DNA of 64,000 nucleotides from Cupriavidus cauae (GCF_008632125.1 NZ_VWRN01000064.1:1-64000); one strand, 5' to 3'. Shown: positions 7,498 through 16,281, numbered from the stretch's first letter. Translations and numbers: made by a program. The notes: a model not told the origin generated them from the sequence alone.

Positions 7498-9051
7498 TCA
7501 TGCTGGTGAATCGGCAGCGCGCAAGCTCAACACGCGGTTGCGGCCGGCGCGCTTGGCCCGGTACAACGCCTCGTCGGCTGCACGAAAGAACGCCCGCAGG
7601 TCCGGATAGACGGGCGATGCGCTACCATTGCCTTCAGTCACCACGCCAACGCTGACGCTGATTCGGCCAAAGGGGCTTCCCGCGTTCTCTATGCCGAGCG
7701 CAAGCACCGACGCCCGTACGGCTTCTGCGATGGCCGCTGCGCGCGCCGCGTCAGTGCCGGGCAGCAACACGGCAAATTCCTCCCCGCCATAGCGGCCCGC
7801 GTAGTCGCCCGCACGGCGCAACTGCTGGCGAACGCATTTGCCCACGGCGGCGAGCGCATCATCGCCAGCCACATGGCCGTAGCGGTCGTTGAACTGCTTG
7901 AAATAGTCCACGTCGATCATCAACAGCGACAGCGGCCGCACCTCGCGCCGGCTGCGGCGCCATTCGCGGTCGGCGATTTCATCCAGGGCGCGGCGGCTGC
8001 CCAGGCCGGTCAAGCCGTCAGTGTCCGCCAGCCAGCGCAGGTGCGCTTCGACCGCGAGGCGTCGCCGCCATTGCCGTGCCAGCGAGATGGCCAGTGTCAC
8101 GATGGCCAGGTTCATCGCCATCACCAGCCCGGCAAACCACCACGCTCGCGTGCGCCAGACGGCCAGCACGTCGTCCATCGCACGCCCCACCACAATCGTC
8201 AGCGGAAAACCATCGACCCGGCGGAAGCTGTACAGGCGCCGTATGCCGTCGACTGTGCCTGCCGCAATCAGTTCGCCATGCGGTTCACGAAGCATGGGGG
8301 CAAACGCGGGCGTGGTCGGCACCGTGCGGCCGATCAGGCTGGCATCCAGGGGCCGGCGCATGAGGATGGTGCCGTCATGGCGCATCAACGCCAGCGCGCC
8401 GCCTTCGCCCAGGGCCACGCCAGCGAACAGCTTGCGGAAATACTCCAGCCGCAGCGTGCTGGCCACGATGCCCGCGAATTGGCCGTCGGGGCCCGGCACG
8501 CGCAGACTCAGTGCGATCGATGTCGGGTTGTCGGGGACTAAGCGAGGCTGGAACGGCCGGCTCAAGTAGACCGCGGACTGCCCCAGGTCTCGTTGCGCGA
8601 TGAAGTAGTCGCGATCGGCCAGGTTCACCGCGCGCGGCGGCCAGTGCCGGGAATCGAGGATCAGGCGCCCTTGTGCGTCGGCCACCAGCAGTGCGCCGAT
8701 GTCTTCGCCTTCGTTGAACGCACCGAACAGCACGCGCTGGCGCAGCGACGGGGCCAACGCCATGACGGCCGGATTGCGCATGGCATCGAGCGCATGGCGC
8801 ATCGAGGCCTCGTGCAACTGGAGGTTGCGCGCGATGCTGCGCTCCAGAGTCAAAGCAAGATTGGCTGACGCCTCCCGGGCGCTGGCGAGCGCGTCCCGGC
8901 GCATCTGCAGGAGTGCGGTGGCTGTCAGCGCCGTGATCGCGGCCACCAGCATCAAGGCAAGCGGGACCATCAACGCGGCCGGCGAAAAGCGGGCAGCCGT
9001 CATCGGCTGCGGCGGCAAGGGGGCAATGGCGGTGTCTGGAGCTGAGGTCAT
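7498..9051 (-). CDS. Membrane diguanylate cyclase (dCache sensor + GGDEF)
   Basis: 517 residues from the ATG at 9051. A first membrane segment (~residues 25-50, FSPAALMVPLALMLVAAITA) is followed by a ~240-residue periplasmic dCache-like ligand-binding region, a second membrane segment (WFAGLVMAMNLAIVTLAISL) and a C-terminal GGDEF domain. The active-site loop reads YGGEEFAVLLPGTD, with DGLTGLGSRRALDE and DVDYFKQFND upstream, so it should make cyclic di-GMP from two GTP. No inhibitory RxxD motif is evident just before GGEEF. Its start overlaps the stop of the 89-aa gene (ATGA), fixing this start rather than the ATG at 9075. A decayed paralogue lies at 2521-2987. Confidence 0.9.
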   Translation of the reverse strand: MTSAPDTAIAPLPPQPMTAARFSPAALMVPLALMLVAAITALTATALLQMRRDALASAREASANLALTLERSIARNLQLHEASMRHALDAMRNPAVMALAPSLRQRVLFGAFNEGEDIGALLVADAQGRLILDSRHWPPRAVNLADRDYFIAQRDLGQSAVYLSRPFQPRLVPDNPTSIALSLRVPGPDGQFAGIVASTLRLEYFRKLFAGVALGEGGALALMRHDGTILMRRPLDASLIGRTVPTTPAFAPMLREPHGELIAAGTVDGIRRLYSFRRVDGFPLTIVVGRAMDDVLAVWRTRAWWFAGLVMAMNLAIVTLAISLARQWRRRLAVEAHLRWLADTDGLTGLGSRRALDEIADREWRRSRREVRPLSLLMIDVDYFKQFNDRYGHVAGDDALAAVGKCVRQQLRRAGDYAGRYGGEEFAVLLPGTDAARAAAIAEAVRASVLALGIENAGSPFGRISVSVGVVTEGNGSASPVYPDLRAFFRAADEALYRAKRAGRNRVLSLRAADSPA

Positions 9052-9317
9052 CGTTGTCGTCCGCGGGTTGCCCATTCGCTACACCGTAGCCATGGGCGGC
9101 AAATCCACGCTCGCTCGTCGGATTGGCGTTGTGCCTTCGCGCTCGCCAGGTAGCGCTCGAGCAGGGCGATACGGGCATGCAAGCGCCACAGCACGCTGTT
9201 CGCATGCGCCACACAAATGCGGCCAGGGCGCCAGCGTTGCCTGAATAGGCGACGGCGTTGTGCGGCCGCCTGCGTGTGCAGCAGGAGCAGAGTTGCCTCA
9301 AGTCGGGCCAGATTCAT
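9048..9317 (-). CDS. Small basic helical protein coupled to the cyclase gene
   Basis: 89 residues, very rich in Arg and Leu; the N-terminus (ARLEATLLLLHTQAAAQRRR) predicts a long amphipathic helix. Its stop overlaps the start of the diguanylate cyclase (ATGA), so the two should be translated together. The N-terminal pattern recurs in the truncated gene at 48021 (SRLDILIASLQANAALQRRR), indicating a real small protein family rather than a chance frame. No known domain. The pairing with a GGDEF protein is suggestive of a regulatory role, but that is inference. Confidence 0.55.
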   Translation of the reverse strand: MNLARLEATLLLLHTQAAAQRRRLFRQRWRPGRICVAHANSVLWRLHARIALLERYLASAKAQRQSDERAWICRPWLRCSEWATRGRQR

Positions 9318-9421
9318 TGCGCGGGACAGTGTGGTTTTCCCGACGCCGATTATGTACCGTCTCTGGCACTTTATGGCGACTGGACTCTACAATCGCTGCC
9401 GTGCCCACTTTCATGTGTGCG

Positions 9422-9679
9422 ATGACCGACCGAGCCGACGACCCGTTGATTGCCGCCCTCTACAATGTACCAGAAGGCTGGATGGTGGCGGAAGTACAAG
9501 GCAGCCGGGTCTTGCAACTGGGCCCGTTGCCCACCGAACCGATGCCGACCGATCTGATCGCGGCGATATTTCCCGACGCCCCGGTGTTGCACCTGGAGCC
9601 AGCGCCGGCGCCGTTGGAGGACGCCGTGCTGCTGCAGCGCCTGACAGCACACTCAGGCCCCTTTTCGGACCGTCGCTAG
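9422..9679 (+). CDS. Small hypothetical protein, 85 aa
   Basis: Acidic, proline-rich 85-residue product (MTDRADDPLIAALYNVPEGW). An in-frame ATG three codons upstream is an alternative start. No signal peptide, membrane segment or known motif is visible. A strong rho-independent terminator lies about 50 bp after the stop on the same strand, which supports expression. It is divergent from the minus-strand 89-aa/cyclase pair. Function unknown. Confidence 0.45.
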   Translation: MTDRADDPLIAALYNVPEGWMVAEVQGSRVLQLGPLPTEPMPTDLIAAIFPDAPVLHLEPAPAPLEDAVLLQRLTAHSGPFSDRR

Positions 9680-9731
9680 CGCGCCGTGTTCACCGGACGA
9701 TCGATTTCGCCGGATTCCCGACCCGGCGTAG

Positions 9732-9756
9732 CGCCCGCTGCGGCGGGCGTCTTTTT
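9732..9756 (+). terminator. Rho-independent terminator
   Basis: Perfect 7-bp GC stem (9732-9738 with 9743-9749), four-base loop, then TCTTTTT. It ends the transcript of the 85-aa gene. Confidence 0.85.
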
Positions 9757-9968
9757 CAGCGGTGGTGTTCGGTCAAGGCCGAGGACTGCCATGACTAGAT
9801 ACAAATAAGACATGTCCCAGCGCCCTCACGGCTCGCCCACAGGATGCCTCCATCGTCAACGTTTCGGCGGGGCATAATGGCGCGCAACGCCGGATTCTTC
9901 CCGTTATGCGCGGTGCCGGACCAGGGCGTGGCGTTACGGCATTTCCCTATAATCAACCAGGACATCAA

Positions 9969-10253
9969 GTGGCCGAAGACAACAATGACGCGAGCGCACA
10001 GCAGCGGGCCGAAGACGCCGCGGCGCAAAACCGCTCGTTGACCATTCCTGTTGATGGGCCGTTGAGCGTGACGCTGAAAGGTGACCGCGTCGACATCAAT
10101 ATCGTCATGGGCGTCTCTGGCCAGGTGGAGGGGCTGCCCACCGTGTTGAGCTTGACGCCGCAGGCCTCAGGCCAATTGATTGGCTGCATCAAAAAGGCGC
10201 TCGATGAGGGGCTGATGACGTTCACCTTAGGCGGAGCTACCCCACTGCAGTGA
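9969..10253 (+). CDS. Hypothetical protein, 94 aa
   Basis: GTG start with AGGA about eight bases upstream. The N-terminal ~25 residues are Asp/Glu/Gln/Ala-rich and look disordered (AEDNNDASAQQRAEDAAAQN). The remainder alternates hydrophobic and polar residues (SLTIPVDGPLSVTLKGDRVD) as in a small beta-sheet domain and ends in a helix. No transmembrane segment and no family I recognise. Codon use looks like a real gene. It lies ahead of an orphan antitoxin gene on the same strand. Confidence 0.5.
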   Translation: MAEDNNDASAQQRAEDAAAQNRSLTIPVDGPLSVTLKGDRVDINIVMGVSGQVEGLPTVLSLTPQASGQLIGCIKKALDEGLMTFTLGGATPLQ

Positions 10254-10413
10254 ACCGGGCGCGGCCGTGCACGGCTTGGCTGGATCGCTGAGACTCTGTT
10301 ACCTTCTTCGCCTTAGGTGCGTCGCGGGCTGCCGTCACCGGCGAAGCAGCTGCCGGTTATTGTGCGCAGCGCTAAGCCCGGTCGCTTGCAACGTGACGAC
10401 CGTCGGAGGAAAA

Positions 10414-10653
10414 ATGGCCATCACGAGAGCCTTCAAGTATGGCGACGCGTTCGCGGTTTGTATTCCGGCCGCGCTTGCATACGAGGATACGGATATCGAA
10501 CTGGAGATCGAGCGCATCGGCGACGAATTGCGGATCCGACCTGCACGGCGCTCGCTTGCCGGTGTCGTGCAGAAGTTCGCCAGTTTTTCCCCTGACGGAT
10601 TGCCATACGAACGCGACGACCAGGAGCAGGCCGATCGCCAAGCCCCGTCATGA
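10414..10653 (+). CDS. AbrB/VapB-type antitoxin-like protein
   Basis: 79 residues with a textbook GGAGG four bases ahead of the ATG. The N-terminal half (ITRAFKYGDAFAVCIPAALA, then DIELEIERIGDELRIRP) has the strand pattern of a SpoVT/AbrB swapped-hairpin DNA-binding domain. The C-terminal half (ASFSPDGLPYERDDQEQADR) resembles the toxin-binding tail of VapB-type antitoxins. A VapC PIN toxin would be expected downstream, but the DNA that follows has no PIN-domain frame; only a 40-codon frame overlapping the stop (ATGA at 10648) is open. So it appears to be an orphan antitoxin, possibly acting as a stand-alone regulator. Confidence 0.7.
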   Translation: MAITRAFKYGDAFAVCIPAALAYEDTDIELEIERIGDELRIRPARRSLAGVVQKFASFSPDGLPYERDDQEQADRQAPS

Positions 10654-11293
10654 CGGCCTTGAGCTGGCGCAAAAAAAAGCGCGAGCTTTCTGGGAGCGTC
10701 GCGCCAATGTCCGCATTGGGGTGCGGGCGGGGGAATTCTGCCATCGAATGGAGCCGTCAGCAATCCTAGTGGGCGCTGCAGTCCGTGAGCCCACGGGCTT
10801 GGCCAAAGACCCAGTCGACAAGTGCGCCAAAGGGCCAGTCGGCATTCTTATTTTGCCTTCGGTCGAGCCGCACGCGGGACACGCAATGCGATCACCGGCT
10901 CGAGCGGCAAGATTTGCTCGCACGCTCCTCAGTCGAACACAAAATCGGTCATCTGCATTCTCCCCGATGCGCCACTGCTTGAATCGGGCCGCATTGCGTC
11001 GCTAACCCAGTTCCACGCGCGGTCCTACAGCAATGCCCGCCGGGTTGCACCTACATCGAGCTTGGCCATCCGGCTGGCGACCTTGCCTACCGACACGCCG
11101 TTGCACCGAGCGGTTTCGATGAGCCGCTGGTGGCGCGCGCATGACACCGTGGCTTGGCCAGACAACAATGGGCGTGGGCGCACACTCGATGCGCGGCGTT
11201 CGTCAAGTAAAGTGACTGCTGTAGCCACGGTCGGTTTACGTGTTGGGGCACTAGTGCCTCCTCGACCGTGGCCCTGTTGGTCCCCGCTTGGGA
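10654..11293. other. 640 bp without a convincing gene
   Basis: No frame here has a good start, ribosome-binding site and protein-like composition together. The best candidates are a 40-codon frame at 10648-10770 coupled to the antitoxin stop, and a 67-codon minus-strand frame at 11025-11228 (RLIETARCNGVSVGKVASRM) that starts at GTG without a visible ribosome-binding site. Both are too weak to call. The block probably holds decayed sequence. Confidence 0.5.
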
Positions 11294-12070
11294 CTAGTCT
11301 CCTCCGCTATGCTGCCCTCTCGGGCTACCCGCTTGCCCGTGCAGTGGGCGGTCTACGCTGAAGGGCTGATAGTCGGCAATGTGGAAATGGCGTTCAAGCA
11401 GCTGTCGCATCTCGTCGACGGCCGCTGTCTGGACGTGCCACATCTGGGTGCAAAGGCGGATCAGCTCATCATGGCGCCGGTCCGCCCCGGTGATACATGC
11501 GTTCAACGGTTGGAGCAACGTGTAGTGATGGCGGCTGAAGACTTCCAGAAAAACATGGTCGAATTGCCTACCGGGTTGCGCGTTGTCCAAAAAAGCCAGC
11601 ATTTGCTGCTGTTCCTGTCGCACACGAGGTTCATAGTCGATGCCGTACCATTGCCGCAACAACACGCGCAGATGTGCGATCTCTTCGCGCTGCGAGCGAT
11701 TCTCCATCCTCGCCATTGACTTCACTTCATCAAGGGAAGACTTCGGGCGGGTGACCGGGTAGCCAGGCGTTGGCGACGTGCCTTCGTCGGGCGTAAGGTT
11801 GCCGGTGCGTTGTGGGTCGGTACCTGCCGCCAACTCCGTCATCCGCAATGCGGAATAGTGATGGTCAATAATCAATTGAATCAGTCGGACTTCGAAGCCC
11901 GCAGTGATCCCTCTGCCCGGCTGCGACCCGTGGGACAGCGGAGGGATCAATGCCATCACCAAGCCCAGACCGATTGCCCTTATAGCAACTCGACGAGCGA
12001 GATAGTCGCTCAGTTGGAATAGCGGTGATTGGCTGTCCCGGAGGGACTCGTTAGCGTTTTGCGTCGACAT
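11294..12070 (-). CDS. DUF305-family membrane/periplasmic protein
   Basis: 258 residues from the ATG at 12070, which has GGAG seven bases upstream; an ATG two codons earlier is too close to it. After a charged N-terminus there is a hydrophobic anchor (ARRVAIRAIGLGLVMALIPP). Two copies of the DUF305 (ferritin-like) signature follow: LIQLIIDHHYSALRMTELAA near residues 65-85 and FLEVFSRHHYTLLQPLNACI near 180-200. DUF305 proteins are small helical His/Met proteins often found in copper-resistance loci, where they are thought to bind metal in the periplasm. A second, truncated DUF305 gene follows immediately upstream on the same strand. Confidence 0.75.
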   Translation of the reverse strand: MSTQNANESLRDSQSPLFQLSDYLARRVAIRAIGLGLVMALIPPLSHGSQPGRGITAGFEVRLIQLIIDHHYSALRMTELAAGTDPQRTGNLTPDEGTSPTPGYPVTRPKSSLDEVKSMARMENRSQREEIAHLRVLLRQWYGIDYEPRVRQEQQQMLAFLDNAQPGRQFDHVFLEVFSRHHYTLLQPLNACITGADRRHDELIRLCTQMWHVQTAAVDEMRQLLERHFHIADYQPFSVDRPLHGQAGSPRGQHSGGD

Positions 12071-12171
12071 TTCCATTCTCCGGGTACAGGGTTCACTTCA
12101 CTGAGGATTGGCCGGGGCGCAAGCAACCGCGCATTCCGGAACCGGATGCCAATAGCCGGTTCGTTTTACCG

Positions 12172-12474
12172 CTATTTCCTCTGCTCCAGCCATTGGTCGA
12201 TCTTTCTGATATCGCGTTGAGACTCCTTGATGATATCGTCGGCCATCCTTTTCATCTCAGGCGATTTACCCTTTTCCGCTTCCGTTCTCGCCATATCGAT
12301 CGCCATCTGATGGTGCATCTTCATCATGTTTGCGAAGTCGCGATCAATGTCACCGGTCGACTGCATCGACATCATGTTGTTCATGCCAGGCGCCATCGAA
12401 CGGTGCATGTCCTGATCGCCTCCTCCACCACCCATGGTGTGACCATGATGCGGGTCGTGCCAAGATGCGGGCAA
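12172..12474 (-). pseudogene. DUF305 (CopM-like) gene, 5' end lost
   Basis: The frame encodes a His/Met-rich stretch (HDPHHGHTMGGGGGDQDMHR, MAPGMNNMMSMQ) and one DUF305 motif, DFANMMKMHHQMAIDMARTE, followed by a charged helical tail. This matches the mature part of small periplasmic copper-binding DUF305 proteins, but the signal peptide is missing. Upstream in frame there is no ATG or GTG before a stop near 12541, only TTG/CTG codons. The likely cause is insertion of the adjacent Tn3-family transposon, whose left end should lie around 12480-12600. Confidence 0.65.
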
Positions 12475-12603
12475 TCGGCTATCATAATCCCTGAGGTTAT
12501 ATAGACAAGCAAAAACATTCAGGTTAGTTATAACGCTGGTCTAGAATTTTGCCACCGTTCTCGGCTAGACTGGCTGGCCCTTCAGAGATTGCCGAGATCC
12601 TGT

Positions 12604-15603
12604 ATGGCCACCGTCGAGCGTACCGCCTACCCGCGTTTCCCGAAGGTTTTCTCCACCAAGGAGCTGCAGGCGTGCTACACGCCGGATGCCGAGGAACTGG
12701 AGTGGGCCACCCGCTCAACCCGTGGACAAGGTCCGCGACTTGGCTTGCTGGTGCTGCTGAAGGTCTTCCAGCAACTGCATTACTTCCCCAACCTGGACAG
12801 CATTCCCGTCGTCGTGATCGACCACGTGCGCGCCAGCGCTGGTCTGGCGTCAGATGCCGCGTTTGGCTATGACCGCAAGCTGTCCCCCACGCTGTACCGG
12901 CATTACACGGCGGTGCGCGAATTTCTCGGCGTCCAGCCCTATATTGGCACCGATGCCAACGAGGTCACGATCCGCGCCGCGCGCGAAGCCGCGGAAACGA
13001 TGGACCAGCAGGTGGACATCATCAACGCCACGATCGATGCGCTGATCCTGCACCAGGTCGAGCTGCCAGCGTTTTCCACCCTGGTCAACATTGCCGAGCA
13101 GATTCACAGCCGCACGCAGACCGCGCTGTTTCGACGCGTCGCAAGGCGCTTGTCGGATGAGGATCAGCAGCGGCTGGACCGGCTTCTCACCCGGGAATTC
13201 ACCAACCGCCTGACCGCCTACAACAACATCAAGCGCCACGCGCGCCGTCCATCACGCAAGCATCTCAACTTACTCATAGAACACCTGACCTTACTGGACG
13301 GTTTTGGCGATTTCTCTCGAGCAATCGCAGGCGTACCTGCCTCGAAGCTGCGCTCGCTGGCCAGCCAGGCCATGAGCCTGGACGCGGCCAATCTACGGGA
13401 GATCCTGCCTGAGAAGCGCTACACGCTGATCGTCGCCTTGCTCAATCATATGCGCGTGCGCACCCGCGACGACCTCGCGGAGATGTTCATCCGTCGCATG
13501 GGCGCGATCCACAAGCGGGCGCGCGACGAGATGGAGCGCATCCAGTCGCGTCAGCGCGCGCAGATGGAGAAACTCGTCACTGTGCTCGACGGCGTGGTCG
13601 ATATCGTCGCCGATGGCCAGGACGACGCGCTGATAGGCCGGCAGGTGCGCCGCTTCCTCGCGCCGTCCGGCGATCTGGAGCCGCTGCGCGAGAGTTGCGC
13701 GGAGGTGCGGGCCTTCAGCGGCAACAACTACCTGCCGCTGCTATGGCGGCATTTCCGGGCGCACCGCTCGGTGATGCTCCGTCTGGCACAGGTGCTGGAA
13801 TGGGAGTCGACCAGCCAGTCTCGCACCCTGCTGGCAGCGCTGGAGGTGGTGCTGGACAACGAATCCCTGCACCGCGAATGGATCGCCGACGAGGTCGATG
13901 TCAGCTTCGCCTCGGAGCGTTGGCGCAAGCTGGTGCGCCGCCCCCACGACCAGGGCGCGCCCACCAACCGCCGTTATCTGGAACTTTGTGTGCTGTCGCA
14001 TATGGTCAACGAGCTGCGCTCGGGCGACCTGTGCGTCGTAGGGTCGGACGCCTTTGCCGATTACCGTGCGCACTTGCTGCCCTGGCGCGAATGCGAGCGG
14101 CGCTTGCCGGAATACTGTGCCAAGCTTGATATGCCGGCCAACGCGCAGGACTTCGTGGCGAATTTACGCCAGTGGCTCGCCGACGCGGCGCGCAAGCTGG
14201 ATACCAGCTTTCCCGACAAGCGCCAGCACGTCACCATCGGCCAGGATGGCGAGCCGGTGCTCAAGCGCACCGTCGCCCGGGAGATTCCGGCCAGCGCCGT
14301 TGCCTTGCAGCAGGCGCTGATCCGACGTATGCCGACGCGCAACCTGCTGGACGTGCTGGCCAACATCGAGCACTGGACCCGCTTCACACGGCACTTCGGC
14401 CCGCTCTCCGGCAGCGACCCGAAGATCCGCAATGCGGCCGAGCGCTACCTGCTGACCATCTTCGCCATGGGCTGCAACCTGGGACCCACCCAGGCGGCCC
14501 GCCATATGGGGGAACGGGTCACGCCGCACATGATGTCGTTCGTCAACCGCCGGCATCTGAGCCTGGAGCGTCTCGAAACCGCGCAGCGGGAATTGATCGA
14601 GCTGTATCTGCGGCTCGACCTGCCCAAGCACTGGGGGGATGGCAAGACCGTCGCGGCTGACGGCACCCAGTACGACTTCTACGACAACAACCTCCTGGCC
14701 GGCTACCACTTTCGGTACCGCAAGATGGGCGCGGTGGCCTACCGGCATGTGGCCGACAACTACATCGCGGTGTTCCGGCATTTCATTCCGCCCGGCGTGT
14801 GGGAAGCCATCTACGTGATCGAGGGTCTGCTCAAGGCCGGCTTGAGCGTCGAGGCCGATACCGTGCATGCCGACACCCAGGGTCAGTCGGCCGCGGTGTT
14901 CGCCTTCACGCATCTGCTGGGCATCAACCTGATGCCGCGCATCCGCAATTGGCAGGATCTGAAGCTTTACCGTGCCGATGCGAACATCAAATACAAGCAC
15001 ATCGACCGGCTGTTCTCGGACACCGTGGACTGGGACCTGATCGCCTTCCACTGGAAGGACCTGATGCAGGTGGCGCTATCGATTCAGGCCGGAACAATCT
15101 CCTCGCCGCTCCTGCTGCGCCGGTTCGGCTCGGAAAGCCGCCGCAACCGCCTGTTTCTGGCGGCGCAGGAACTCGGCAAGGTCGTGCGCACGGCGTTCCT
15201 GCTCGAATGGATTGGCAGCCGCGAGTTGCGCCAGGAGATCACCGCCACCACCAACAAGATCGAGTCCTACAATGGCTTTGCCAAATGGTTCTCGTTCGGC
15301 GGCGATGTGCTGGCCGAGAACGATCCCGATGAGCAGCAGAAGCGTCTGCGCTACAACGACTTGATCGCCTCGGCCGTGATTCTTCAGAACACGGCGGACA
15401 TGATGCAGGCCCTGCGCGCGATGGTGAAGGAAGGGATCAAAGTCGACGTGGCCGACATCGGCTTCCTGAGTCCCTACCTCACTAGCAACATCAAGCGCTT
15501 CGGCGACTATAAACTCAACCTGGAGCGGGTGCCGGAAGCCTGGATTCGCGACAGCCTCTTTGCCGCTCCCGCCCATTCCGTCCGCAAGCCTCGCCATGCC
15601 TGA
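12604..15603 (+). CDS. tnpA: Tn3-family transposase TnpA, intact
   Basis: 999 residues from the ATG at 12604, full length for a Tn3-family DDE transposase. The N-terminus (FSTKELQACYTPDAEELEWA) and the C-terminal catalytic region (HADTQGQSAAVFAFTHLLG, LPKHWGDGKTVAADGTQ, TTNKIESYNGFAKWF) are typical. It is followed with an 8-base overlap by a small gene resembling the TnpC regulator of Tn4652, placing it in that subgroup rather than with Tn21/Tn501. No resolvase gene accompanies it. The right flank contains a decayed merR end, so the element once carried a mercury operon. Confidence 0.93.
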   Translation: MATVERTAYPRFPKVFSTKELQACYTPDAEELEWATRSTRGQGPRLGLLVLLKVFQQLHYFPNLDSIPVVVIDHVRASAGLASDAAFGYDRKLSPTLYRHYTAVREFLGVQPYIGTDANEVTIRAAREAAETMDQQVDIINATIDALILHQVELPAFSTLVNIAEQIHSRTQTALFRRVARRLSDEDQQRLDRLLTREFTNRLTAYNNIKRHARRPSRKHLNLLIEHLTLLDGFGDFSRAIAGVPASKLRSLASQAMSLDAANLREILPEKRYTLIVALLNHMRVRTRDDLAEMFIRRMGAIHKRARDEMERIQSRQRAQMEKLVTVLDGVVDIVADGQDDALIGRQVRRFLAPSGDLEPLRESCAEVRAFSGNNYLPLLWRHFRAHRSVMLRLAQVLEWESTSQSRTLLAALEVVLDNESLHREWIADEVDVSFASERWRKLVRRPHDQGAPTNRRYLELCVLSHMVNELRSGDLCVVGSDAFADYRAHLLPWRECERRLPEYCAKLDMPANAQDFVANLRQWLADAARKLDTSFPDKRQHVTIGQDGEPVLKRTVAREIPASAVALQQALIRRMPTRNLLDVLANIEHWTRFTRHFGPLSGSDPKIRNAAERYLLTIFAMGCNLGPTQAARHMGERVTPHMMSFVNRRHLSLERLETAQRELIELYLRLDLPKHWGDGKTVAADGTQYDFYDNNLLAGYHFRYRKMGAVAYRHVADNYIAVFRHFIPPGVWEAIYVIEGLLKAGLSVEADTVHADTQGQSAAVFAFTHLLGINLMPRIRNWQDLKLYRADANIKYKHIDRLFSDTVDWDLIAFHWKDLMQVALSIQAGTISSPLLLRRFGSESRRNRLFLAAQELGKVVRTAFLLEWIGSRELRQEITATTNKIESYNGFAKWFSFGGDVLAENDPDEQQKRLRYNDLIASAVILQNTADMMQALRAMVKEGIKVDVADIGFLSPYLTSNIKRFGDYKLNLERVPEAWIRDSLFAAPAHSVRKPRHA

Positions 15604-15940
15604 TACCGATACACCTTACGGCAGGGTCGACGCTGAGGCGTTGCAAGCGCTTCGGGACACGTTCGACACGACCACCATCCTGCGCGTGGTGGAACAACTC
15701 GATGCGATCCGCGCGCGTTGCTGTGAGCCAGCCGGACTGCGCGACGATCTGCTGCGCTTGCACGGCATGGCACATACTCTGATCAACGGCGCCGCATTGT
15801 CGTATCCAACCACTGGCCCGACCCTCGTGGACGAAACCGAGGCCATCATAGAGGAGTTGGATGACTGGATCTTGCTGCTCAAGCGCGCCGTTCAAGCGCT
15901 GCGCCCGCTGGAGCCGCTTCGCCCTCGCGACGATAGCTGA
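15596..15940 (+). CDS. tnpC: TnpC-like transposon regulatory protein
   Basis: 114 residues, ATG overlapping the end of tnpA by eight bases. Mostly helical (LQALRDTFDTTTILRVVEQL, LRDDLLRLHGMAHTLINGAA, IIEELDDWILLLKRAVQAL). In Tn4652 the equivalent small gene encodes TnpC, which lowers TnpA levels post-transcriptionally; position and size here fit that role, although I assign it by context and general resemblance. A decayed homologue is found at about 50060-50275, again just ahead of merR. Confidence 0.65.
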   Translation: MPDTDTPYGRVDAEALQALRDTFDTTTILRVVEQLDAIRARCCEPAGLRDDLLRLHGMAHTLINGAALSYPTTGPTLVDETEAIIEELDDWILLLKRAVQALRPLEPLRPRDDS

Positions 15941-16019
15941 CTCGGCTAGGTCGCTTGCGCGTCGAGACGGCGCATGTGAGGCCGGTTCCGACGAAGCAGC
16001 AGGACAAAAGTCAGTACGA

Positions 16020-16150
16020 TAGCCGGAGCAACTTAGCCGCGTCCATTAGGCCCTTCGGCGCACTTTTTCCGCTTGCAGCGATGCGATCAACTGGCAGTAC
16101 ATTGCCTGTCGGGCATGGCAGGCGAACAAGCTCGGACATCATCAGATGTG
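16020..16150 (-). pseudogene. Decayed 3' end of a merR gene
   Basis: Reading the minus strand gives MMSELV, PTGNVLPVDRIAAS and KSAPKGLMDAAKL, which parallels the end of the intact MerR (LSELVGACHASQGN, CPLIAALQAG) and the DNA just past its stop. The nucleotide stretch also aligns with 50340-50480. Frames and the metal-binding Cys are lost. It shows that the transposon at 12.6-16 kb once had a mer operon to its right. Confidence 0.6.
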
Positions 16151-16174
16151 TACAGTCGAGGTTGGTGTAGGAAA

Positions 16175-16281
16175 TTGCAGCTATTTTTCTGACTTTCTGG
16201 TGCGCGCCAGTGAGTCGGCGCCGCATTGATTGGGCAGCCTTCGGTCGGGCTTGTGGGCGTCGCGGATACCAGGCAAACAGT
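16175..16281 (-). pseudogene. Distal half of a decayed small membrane-protein gene, cut by IS66
   Basis: This flank, joined across the IS66-type element to 18855-18945, aligns with the intact 95-aa gene at 19187-19474, including the shared GATACCA(G/A)GCAAACAGT where the element inserted. The frame is not maintained, so the copy was already decaying or has decayed since. It is the 3' half of the ancestral gene. Confidence 0.6.

Noticed and set aside
14164..15051. Minus-strand frame of ~295 codons inside tnpA
   Set aside because: Lies wholly inside the Tn3-family transposase coding region, with noncoding composition.
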